Shown: positions 1-6,502 of the stretch, piece after piece
Numbering within the stretch: the first letter of the stretch is position 1
Layout of the letters: each line of letters begins with the position of its first letter
From: Bacteroidota bacterium
GTDB taxonomy: Bacteria > Bacteroidota > Bacteroidia > Palsa-965
Assembly (NCBI GenBank): GCA_006218065.1
Contig: VBWE01000021.1
Span: forward strand, 1 to 41,304
DNA length: 41,304 bases
Direction of reading: 5' to 3'
Notes under the pieces: model-generated
What the model saw: the letters and a program-made list of their open reading frames with translations, nothing else
Databases searched by the model: none
What the model was told of the DNA's origin: nothing
Translations under genes and position numbers: made by a program

Positions 1-15
1 GGGCCGAGCGTTAAG

Positions 16-36
16 AAAATGTCCAGTGGACATTTT
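16..36. repeat. Perfect 10+1+10 palindrome
   Basis: The arms AAAATGTCCA (16-25) and TGGACATTTT (27-36) are exact reverse complements around a single G. It lies at the window edge, downstream of the minus-strand tRNA and its terminator. No coding sequence is evident in positions 1-120. It could be a dispersed palindromic repeat or an operator of something to the left; the sequence alone does not decide. Confidence 0.7.
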
Positions 37-80
37 TAGCGAGGAGCCGGGCTGCAGGGCTGGCCGATTCCGCCCCATTT

Positions 81-115
81 ATAAAAAACAAACGCCACGC
101 AAAAAGCGTGGCGTT
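81..115 (-). terminator. Rho-independent terminator of tRNA-Phe
   Basis: Stem AACGCCACGC (91-100) pairs perfectly with GCGTGGCGTT (106-115) around a five-base loop. On the minus strand it is followed by a T-rich tail (81-90). It begins 9 nt after the tRNA 3' end, as expected for an intrinsic terminator. Confidence 0.85.
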
Positions 116-123
116 GAAGTATG

Positions 124-196
124 TGGTTCGGGGCGGAATCGAACCGCCGACACATAGATTTTCAGTCTATTGCTCTACCGACTGAGCTACCGAACC
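124..196 (-). tRNA. tRNA-Phe (anticodon GAA)
   Basis: Read on the minus strand, this is a 73-nt cloverleaf: acceptor GGTTCGG pairing with CCGAACC, D-arm AGCTCAGTCGGTAGAGC, anticodon loop CTGAAAA with anticodon GAA, and T-arm with GGTTCGATTCC. The discriminator is A and CCA is not encoded (the next bases read CA). All arms are canonical and an intrinsic terminator follows directly. It stands alone rather than in a tRNA cluster within the visible sequence. Confidence 0.97.
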
Positions 197-401
197 AACA
201 TGGAATGAACTGTACTGCTTTAAATCTGCGGATTTTCTGCCGGAGAAATCCCGAAGCCTGTCGCTCGGGGCGGCAAATATACAGGATTTTTGAAAAATAA
301 AAATTTATCCTTGCTCCTGCATTCCACAACCCGGATACATTGATATACCGGCGCCCCGGAACAAACCACCCCGCGTTTTCCGATACGGAACGCGCTTTTA
401 T

Positions 402-409
402 TATCTTTG
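402..409 (+). promoter_or_regulatory. Bacteroidota -7 box for PKD protein gene
   Basis: TATCTTTG matches the TAnnTTTG consensus of the primary Bacteroidota sigma factor exactly. It is 25 nt before the ATG at 435. The rest of 197-434 holds nothing else recognisable. Confidence 0.65.
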
Positions 410-434
410 CGTAATCCTCTCAAAATCAAGCAAC

Positions 435-3164
435 ATGAAAAAAATAGGACAACGCATTATCAGCGCGCTCTTTCTTATGTCGCCGGTCCTGGTATCCGCT
501 TCGGGTGGTCCCGATGCTTACGGTTATACCTGGATCACTTCTGCCGATGTAGGCGGTCCGACGTACAACTGGATCGATATTACCTCACGGCCGGGTGTAC
601 AAACCGTTACCGGTCTTGCCGATGACAATTCGGCCGCGGCTATGGCCACAATCGGTTTTAACTTTCACTATTACTGGACTGATGTAACGCAGATGCGAAT
701 CGGTTCCAACGGCTGGCTCTCTTTCAACTCATCCGCCAGCAACATTGCTTCCTGCTTTCCGAATATACCCACTGCAGGCGGCGCTGCCGATAATTATCTT
801 TCCGTACTCATGAGCGATCTGAATTTCACAGGCGTCGGGAATCCCGGGCAGGTGCAATACTGGACGAACAGCACGGACTCCTTTATCATTTCCTTTATAA
901 ACGTTCCGTACTGGACAGTTAACGCGCCGGGCTGGACGGGATCAAATACGTTCCAGGTTATTCTCTGCAACAGCGACAGTTCAATCACATACCAGTACGG
1001 TGCAGTCAGTCCATTCCTGGCCAACGCGGGTTGCAACGACATGGAAGTGGGGATTGAAAACAGCACAGGAACCATCGGCCTGCAGGTATATACCGATGCC
1101 ATGCCGCCGTCCAATTATGTTATCCGGTTCGACTATCCGAACGTAGTGCTGCTCAGTATCCAGGATGTACTGCCGGAATGGAACTCCAACGTGGACAATC
1201 TCTCCGAATTTATTTTCCAGAACGCCCCGGCTACCTTGCGGAGCAATATCAAAAACTCGGGTAACGCAGCCGTCACTACGACCATCAGCCTGCAGGCGTT
1301 GATCCGTGATGACATTCCTTCCACGGTATATTCTGCCGCCGGAAGCCTTCCCTTGCTCGCTGCCGGGGACGACAGCCTGTACACTTTCCCCGGTGCATGG
1401 ACACCCGCCAGCGCCGGGCAATACTCGTACGAAGTGACTACCACCTGCGCGCAGGACATCAATGCCGGGAATAATACCACGATCATTGAATATGATGTGG
1501 TGAATGCCTGTGCCCCGAGCATGAACCTGAGCTATGTTACCGGCAATACTCCTTCGACCAGCATCAACTGGAACGGTGGCGCGAACGATGACGGTGCGGC
1601 GGTATATTTCAATCCCCCGGTTTCGCCATACACGGTTTCTGCACTGCAGTTTTATATTTCTTCGAATGCCGGCAACGGGTACATCGCCTCGATTTATGAT
1701 GACGACGGACCGAACGGCGCACCGGGAACAGTCCTGTTTACAACAACTGTCGCTTCGGCTTCTGTAATTACAGGAGCATGGAATACGGTAGTTGTTTCCC
1801 CGGCGGTAACATTGCCTTCCGGCGGATTCTATGTAGCCTGGTTCCAGGGCGGCACAAGCATTTTCCTTGGATCGGAAACCACTGCACCGTACTCCCGCCG
1901 CAATTACGAAATCCTCGACGGCGGCTGGGCCTCGCTTCGCTATAACGATACGCGGGACCTTTGCATCCGCACCAGCATCAGTGGTTTTGCGACGCTGCCC
2001 TTAGCCAATTTCAGTTCCGCGACAACCGGTCCGCTCGATTTTGATTTTACCGACAGTTCAACCGGGCTGACCACATCCTGGGCATGGGATTTCGGCGACG
2101 GCAATACCAGCACGCTGCAAAATCCTTCGCACACCTATGCCGCACAAGGTATTTATAACGTATGCCTGATTTCCACCTCGCCCTGCGGATCGGATACAAT
2201 CTGCCAGCAGGTATCGGCCTGTCTTGCATTATCGGCAAACTACAGCAGCAGCCTCAACGGATCTTCCGTCAATTTCACCGACCTCAGTGCAGGCAGCCCG
2301 ACAAGCTGGTTCTGGGATTTCGGCGACGGCAACAACAGTACGGCACAAAACCCGTCGCACACATACGCGACAAACGGCACATACAACGTTTGCCTGGTCG
2401 CCACCACGGGCTGCGGATCGGATACCACCTGCCAGAACATTACTATCTGTACTCCAGGCGCAGCAGCTTTTACCCTGCTCGACAGCAGCGGAACGGTTAC
2501 CTTCAGCGACGGAAGCACCGGTAACCCGACAACCTGGTCCTGGGATTTCGGCGACGGAGGAAACAGCAACGTACAAAACCCGGTTTACACATATGCGATC
2601 AGCGGAACTTATAACGTATGCCTGGTTTCCGATAACGGCTGCGGCCCCGACACGACCTGCCAGCAGGTTACGATCTGCATCCCGGTCATCGCTTCGTTCA
2701 ACTCTACCGATACGCTGGGAACGATCACGCTCACCGATATGAGCAGCGGCGGTGCAACGTCCTGGTCCTGGGATTTCGGCGACGGAGGAAACAGCACTTT
2801 ACAAAACCCGGTTTATACTTACAGTGCGCCCGGTGTTTATAATGTATGTCTCATCGCAACCAGTTCCTGCTCGGCCGATACGTTCTGCCAGCAGATGCCC
2901 ATCATCATTACCGGTATAGCCGGTGCGGAAAATTCCGTCTTCTCGGTTTACCCGAACCCGGTGCATGGCCTGCTGACTATCCGTTTTGCACAGGAAACTG
3001 AAGCGACTGATCTCGTCATTTACGACATGACCGGGCGCGTTGTGCTGCGTGAAAAAACAACAGGCGGTTTTACCCGTGTGATCGATGTGCATGCGCTTCC
3101 TTCCGGAATGTACCAGTTGCAATTGCAGCATGCCGGAAGTAATATCCGCTTTGTGAAAGAGTAA
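435..3164 (+). CDS. Secreted PKD-repeat protein with T9SS sorting domain
   Basis: A 909-residue exported protein. Residues 1-23 form a signal peptide (MKKIG, hydrophobic core, ending near VSASG). The N-terminal half is a beta-rich region with a conserved-looking segment around residues 90-200 that resembles extracellular adhesion/NIDO-like modules, but I cannot assign it firmly. Four PKD repeats follow at about 76-residue spacing, each with the WDFGDG core (near residues 546, 622, 699 and 775), a QNPxxTY segment and a conserved Cys pair. The last ~75 residues carry the type IX secretion sorting domain: VYPNPV near its start, then TGRVV, and LPSGMYQLQL close to the end. Role inferred: cell-surface or released adhesin or matrix protein exported by Sec and then T9SS. 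The ATG at 435 is chosen because it starts the signal peptide and follows a good promoter box. A strong terminator follows, so the gene is probably monocistronic. Confidence 0.9.
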   Translation: MKKIGQRIISALFLMSPVLVSASGGPDAYGYTWITSADVGGPTYNWIDITSRPGVQTVTGLADDNSAAAMATIGFNFHYYWTDVTQMRIGSNGWLSFNSSASNIASCFPNIPTAGGAADNYLSVLMSDLNFTGVGNPGQVQYWTNSTDSFIISFINVPYWTVNAPGWTGSNTFQVILCNSDSSITYQYGAVSPFLANAGCNDMEVGIENSTGTIGLQVYTDAMPPSNYVIRFDYPNVVLLSIQDVLPEWNSNVDNLSEFIFQNAPATLRSNIKNSGNAAVTTTISLQALIRDDIPSTVYSAAGSLPLLAAGDDSLYTFPGAWTPASAGQYSYEVTTTCAQDINAGNNTTIIEYDVVNACAPSMNLSYVTGNTPSTSINWNGGANDDGAAVYFNPPVSPYTVSALQFYISSNAGNGYIASIYDDDGPNGAPGTVLFTTTVASASVITGAWNTVVVSPAVTLPSGGFYVAWFQGGTSIFLGSETTAPYSRRNYEILDGGWASLRYNDTRDLCIRTSISGFATLPLANFSSATTGPLDFDFTDSSTGLTTSWAWDFGDGNTSTLQNPSHTYAAQGIYNVCLISTSPCGSDTICQQVSACLALSANYSSSLNGSSVNFTDLSAGSPTSWFWDFGDGNNSTAQNPSHTYATNGTYNVCLVATTGCGSDTTCQNITICTPGAAAFTLLDSSGTVTFSDGSTGNPTTWSWDFGDGGNSNVQNPVYTYAISGTYNVCLVSDNGCGPDTTCQQVTICIPVIASFNSTDTLGTITLTDMSSGGATSWSWDFGDGGNSTLQNPVYTYSAPGVYNVCLIATSSCSADTFCQQMPIIITGIAGAENSVFSVYPNPVHGLLTIRFAQETEATDLVIYDMTGRVVLREKTTGGFTRVIDVHALPSGMYQLQLQHAGSNIRFVKE

Positions 3165-3179
3165 ATTTCTCTGCAAAAT

Positions 3180-3232
3180 AAAACAGCCCCGACAGTGAAT
3201 CCGTAAAATCACGCCGGGGCTGTTTTCCTTCA
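3180..3232 (+). terminator. Intrinsic terminator after PKD protein gene
   Basis: AAAACAGCCCCG (3180-3191) pairs with CGGGGCTGTTTT (3215-3226) around a 23-nt loop, so the 3' arm itself ends in the T run. It is 15 nt after the stop codon and separates the gene from coaX. Confidence 0.75.
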
Positions 3233-3280
3233 ATTTGTTTTTTCTTGTTAAAAAGACGTTCCGGGTTTCCGCGCAGACCT

Positions 3281-3288
3281 TAGCTTTG
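3281..3288 (+). promoter_or_regulatory. -7 box for coaX operon
   Basis: TAGCTTTG matches TAnnTTTG exactly. It ends only 4 nt before the coaX ATG at 3293, so the predicted transcript starts at or next to the start codon. Confidence 0.65.
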
Positions 3289-3292
3289 CAGC

Positions 3293-4039
3293 ATGCCGAT
3301 TCACCTGAGCATCGACCTGGGGAACAGTTCATTCAAACTGAGCCGTTTTTCCGGGAATAAATTCATCTCGCAGAAAAAATTCGCAGTCGACGATTACGAC
3401 AGCGTGCTGGTTTATTGTCAGAAACAAAAAGCCACAGCGGCCATCCTGTCCTCGGTAGTAAAGCATCCGAAAATTTTCGAAAAGGCGCTCCGCCAGATTT
3501 TTCCTTTGCTGGTTTTTGATCACCGCACGCCGCTTCCGTTCGCCAATAAATACGGATCGCCGCAAACTCTCGGATACGACAGGCTGGCGGCGGCGGCGGG
3601 AGGCTGGCAACTATTTCCCGGTTTCAACGTCTTGGTAATCGAAGCAGGAACCTGCATCAAGTACGACGTGATCAGCAAAAAAAACGAATACCTCGGCGGG
3701 GCGATCGCCCCGGGACTGCAGATGCGCTTTGCCGCCCTGCATCACTTTACGCAGAAATTGCCTTTAGTCGGTAAAACGGCAAAGACGCCCTTGCTGGGCA
3801 GAACCACCGAAGAATCAATACGAAGCGGTGTGCAGCAGGCCGTGCTGGCAGAAACAGCGGGCATGATCGGCGCGTATCGAAAACAGTTTCCCGGCCTGAA
3901 AATCGTACTGGGCGGGGGCGACAGCGCTTTTTTTGCGGGACGGCTGAAAACCCGCATCTTTGTGCGCCCAAATATCGTGGCAGAGGGCATGCATGTTATT
4001 CTCAAGTATAATGTCGAAAAAGGTTTCCTGGAAATTTAG
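3293..4039 (+). CDS. coaX: Type III pantothenate kinase
   Basis: Catalyses ATP-dependent phosphorylation of pantothenate, the first step of coenzyme A synthesis, in the cytoplasm. The 248-residue length is normal for CoaX. It has the ASKHA-fold phosphate motif DLGNSS at residues 8-13, the catalytic GYDR motif at 94-97 (Asp96), the second phosphate loop EAGT-C with Asp125, and the GGAIAPGLQMR segment typical of CoaX. A C-terminal LGGGDS segment completes the fold. One oddity is Glu117 in EAGT, where Asp is usual in my recollection of relatives; its effect is unknown. It heads a same-strand run with an outer membrane protein, lptC, a small membrane protein and a PpiD-like isomerase, and overlaps the next gene by 29 nt. 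The ATG follows a promoter box within 5 nt. Confidence 0.93.
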   Translation: MPIHLSIDLGNSSFKLSRFSGNKFISQKKFAVDDYDSVLVYCQKQKATAAILSSVVKHPKIFEKALRQIFPLLVFDHRTPLPFANKYGSPQTLGYDRLAAAAGGWQLFPGFNVLVIEAGTCIKYDVISKKNEYLGGAIAPGLQMRFAALHHFTQKLPLVGKTAKTPLLGRTTEESIRSGVQQAVLAETAGMIGAYRKQFPGLKIVLGGGDSAFFAGRLKTRIFVRPNIVAEGMHVILKYNVEKGFLEI

Positions 4040-5552
4040 TGTGAAGACAATCCTGCTCTCCTGTTCATTTTTCCTGTTTGTTGCCGCCGGCGCACAGGTT
4101 ACCACCTCGCCTTATTCGCGGTACGGTCTCGGCGATTTCCAGTTTACCGGATTCGTGCAGGGTATCGGCATGGGCGGGGGAGGAATCGGCATGCGCAACG
4201 ATTCATTGCTGGTGCAGTACATCAACATGAACAACCCCGCTTCGCTGACCTCCAACAATATCGTGGCGTATGAAGTCGGGCTGCAAAGCAATACCAGCCT
4301 GCTGCGCAATGATACGGCCAGCGCCGTACTGAATCGTTCCACCCTTTCGCATATCGGGCTCGCTTTTCCCATCGCCAAATGGTGGAGCGGTGCAATCGGC
4401 CTGGTTCCTTATTCTTCCGTAGGCTACAACGTCAGCAATTCCGAGGTGCGCGACACGATCGGAAATATCACGTACAAATACGAAGGCTCCGGCGGCATCA
4501 GCCAGGTCTTCACTTCCCATGCCTTCCGCCCTTTTTCAGGATTGCCTGCATATTATAAGAATACAAGCCGGTACGATCAGCTCGTCACCTCGCGCGATAC
4601 AGTGAAACTGAAAAAAGCAATCGCCCTGCGAAACGGCCTGTCCAATATTTCCGTAGGCGCTACCGTTTCGTATCTCTTCGGTCCGCTGAACAATGTGCGC
4701 CGCGATATTTTCCCGGATTCCAGCTATTCCCTTAATACGCGCATCACGCGCACCACCACGATACGCGATGTGTACGCCAGCTACGGCGCGCAGTACCGCT
4801 TCCGTTTACCTATCGTGAACCCGAAGTATAAAACGTTGAAAAAAGACACCACCGGCCTGCTCTGCGATAAAAGTATCGGCGACAATTATTTCTGTTTCCG
4901 GAAAACGCCCGGGGGCGTATGTTCCGATACCTCGAAACTTTTCATCAAAAGTCCGCAGGGCGCGCAGGTTTCGTTCGGAGCCGTTTTTGCATTGCCGGTT
5001 TCCGTGCGCGCAACTACCGATCTTTATGCGCAGACCTACAAGCTGAACGCCGGTTTCGAAACGTTTATCGATACGGTTTATAACCAGAGCGACGCTTCGG
5101 GCAATATCGTCCTTCCGGCCATGTTCGGTTTCGGCTTCGCGGTGAAAAAAGATTTCCGCTGGCAGTTCCAGGCCGATTATGCGCAGCAGATGTGGGAGAA
5201 TTTTACCTTCCTCGGCGAAACGACCGACCTGAAAAACAGCGAACGCATGACTGCCGGCGTACAGTGGCAGCCGAAAGTAAATTACCGCAGAAATTATTTC
5301 GCCAATGTGCAGTACCGTTTCGGCGCACGTTATTATAAAACGTACCTCGAACTGAAAGGCACGCAGCTTCGTGAATACGGCATTACCGCCGGTTTCGGTT
5401 TTCCCGTTCGCGAACTGGGCCGGATTAACCTCGGGCTGGAAGCAGGCCGCCGCGGCACAACCGAAAGTAACCTGATCGAGGAAAATTATTTCCGCGTGAT
5501 GTTCACCGTGAGCGTCAACGATCGCTGGTTCCAGCGCCTGCGTTACGATTAA
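4011..5552 (+). CDS. Outer membrane beta-barrel protein, function unknown
   Basis: A 513-residue protein with a signal peptide (MSKKVSW, hydrophobic stretch to about residue 29, cleavage after AGAQ). The start at 4011 is preferred over in-frame 3960 because it opens a normal signal peptide. The start lies inside coaX, giving a 29-nt overlap and suggesting coupled translation. The mature protein begins TTSPYSRYGLGDFQ, a conserved-looking beginning for Bacteroidota porin-like proteins. It has many alternating hydrophobic/aromatic strands (for example FANVQYRFGARYY, GITAGFGFPV) and ends in an aromatic-rich strand followed by RWFQRLRYD. This fits a barrel related in style to FadL/PorV-like proteins, but I cannot assign a substrate. 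Its place between coaX and lptC suggests a role in envelope assembly or transport; that is inference from context. Confidence 0.8.
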   Translation: MSKKVSWKFSVKTILLSCSFFLFVAAGAQVTTSPYSRYGLGDFQFTGFVQGIGMGGGGIGMRNDSLLVQYINMNNPASLTSNNIVAYEVGLQSNTSLLRNDTASAVLNRSTLSHIGLAFPIAKWWSGAIGLVPYSSVGYNVSNSEVRDTIGNITYKYEGSGGISQVFTSHAFRPFSGLPAYYKNTSRYDQLVTSRDTVKLKKAIALRNGLSNISVGATVSYLFGPLNNVRRDIFPDSSYSLNTRITRTTTIRDVYASYGAQYRFRLPIVNPKYKTLKKDTTGLLCDKSIGDNYFCFRKTPGGVCSDTSKLFIKSPQGAQVSFGAVFALPVSVRATTDLYAQTYKLNAGFETFIDTVYNQSDASGNIVLPAMFGFGFAVKKDFRWQFQADYAQQMWENFTFLGETTDLKNSERMTAGVQWQPKVNYRRNYFANVQYRFGARYYKTYLELKGTQLREYGITAGFGFPVRELGRINLGLEAGRRGTTESNLIEENYFRVMFTVSVNDRWFQRLRYD

Positions 5553-5573
5553 CCGCTTTCAAAAAAAACTTCC

Positions 5574-6167
5574 GTGGATACCAGGCACCGCAGAACAGCC
5601 GAAGCAATAACGCAGCATACCCGCGGCTTCTTTGTTGTCCTGCTTTTTCCCCTGCTCCTTTTTTCCTGCGTAAACGATCTCAAGGAAGTCCGCACATATA
5701 CCCAGGATGATACGCTGCCGGTACAGGTGGGCTACGACATCGACGTGCAGTACAACGATTCGGGCCGCGTGAAGGTAACGCTCAAGGCGCCCAAGATCGA
5801 AGAGTTCGGCGGCGACAAACCGTACACGGTACTTTCACAGGGCGTGAATGTGAAATTTTACGACGACAGTTTGAAAGTACATACCTCGATGACCTCCAAC
5901 CACGCCATCCGCCGCGAACGCGAACGGATCATGGAAGCCCGGAACAACGTGGTGGTGGTGAATGTAAAAGGCGAACGCCTGAATACCGAACACCTCGTGT
6001 GGGATGGCCTGCGGCGGCGCATATACACCAAAGCGGCGGTCAAGATCACAACGGCCGACCAGGTGATCATGGGAAAAGGCCTCGACTCCGACGAAACATT
6101 TACCGATTACACCATCGACAGCGTGACTGCGATACTCACACTTAAAGACGAAGACAACCAACCATGA
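5574..6167 (+). CDS. lptC: LPS export protein LptC, lipoprotein type
   Basis: Component of the periplasmic bridge that carries lipopolysaccharide from the LptBFG transporter to LptA/LptD. The 197 residues open with a basic N-terminus, a hydrophobic segment and a lipobox-like LLFSC (Cys near residue 32), so it is probably lipid-anchored rather than held by a transmembrane helix. The remainder is the LptC/OstA-type beta-jellyroll (GYDIDVQYNDSGRVKVTLKAPKI, then SNHAIRRER, ARNNVVVVN, LVWDGLRRRIYT, VIMGKGLDSDE), which gives a confident family call. Only a GTG (5574) provides a start that includes the signal sequence; no ATG precedes the lipobox in frame, so an alternative start codon is used. The stop overlaps the next gene by ATGA, implying translational coupling. 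Confidence 0.9.
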   Translation: MDTRHRRTAEAITQHTRGFFVVLLFPLLLFSCVNDLKEVRTYTQDDTLPVQVGYDIDVQYNDSGRVKVTLKAPKIEEFGGDKPYTVLSQGVNVKFYDDSLKVHTSMTSNHAIRRERERIMEARNNVVVVNVKGERLNTEHLVWDGLRRRIYTKAAVKITTADQVIMGKGLDSDETFTDYTIDSVTAILTLKDEDNQP

Positions 6168-6382
6168 ACCGCTACGTACGTATCTCCGAATTTCTCTGGT
6201 TATTCCTGGCCTTTACCTGCCTCTGTTTTTCAATCTATGAATTCGTCATTCTCAAAAACAACGAGCACGGATTTTACGCTATCGGCTTCACATTCATTTC
6301 AGCCATGATGTGGGCGCTGCGCCGCAATTTCCGCAAACGGATGGAAAAGCAAAGAGACGAAGAAGGAAACGGCTCGAAATAG
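6164..6382 (+). CDS. Small two-helix membrane protein coupled to LptC
   Basis: 72 residues with two hydrophobic segments (about residues 9-29 and 37-52) followed by a strongly charged tail (RRNFRKRMEKQRDEEGNGSK). This predicts a hairpin inner-membrane protein with a cytoplasmic basic tail. Its ATG overlaps the lptC stop as ATGA, a tight coupling that suggests co-expression with LPS export. I do not recognise a named family. A role as an accessory to LptC or the Lpt transporter is a guess from position only. Confidence 0.75.
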   Translation: MNRYVRISEFLWLFLAFTCLCFSIYEFVILKNNEHGFYAIGFTFISAMMWALRRNFRKRMEKQRDEEGNGSK

Positions 6383-6386
6383 CCGC

Positions 6387-6406
6387 TTCAGCCGGCCCGG
6401 GCTGAA
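6387..6406 (+). other. Weak hairpin after lptC unit
   Basis: TTCAGCC (6387-6393) pairs with GGCTGAA (6400-6406) around a 6-nt GC-rich loop. No T run follows, so it is not a convincing intrinsic terminator. It could stabilise the 3' end of the upstream message. Confidence 0.35.
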
Positions 6407-6466
6407 ATACTAACAACTGATAATCAGTATAATAGACAATATTTTCATATTTCGGGCGAAGGTTCG

Positions 6467-6474
6467 TATATTCG
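6467..6474 (+). promoter_or_regulatory. Possible -7 box for the isomerase gene
   Basis: TATATTCG matches TAnnTTTG at all but one position. TTTTC at 6442-6446 could serve as the upstream element, 20 nt away. The ATG follows at 6503. Confidence 0.4.
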
Positions 6475-6502
6475 CGTCCCAATTTCTAAATCTTTTGAAC
6501 GA

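Noticed and set aside
3960-4010. Earlier in-frame start for the outer membrane protein
   Set aside because: It would add 17 residues before the signal peptide and lies deeper inside coaX. The ATG at 4011 gives a normal signal peptide.
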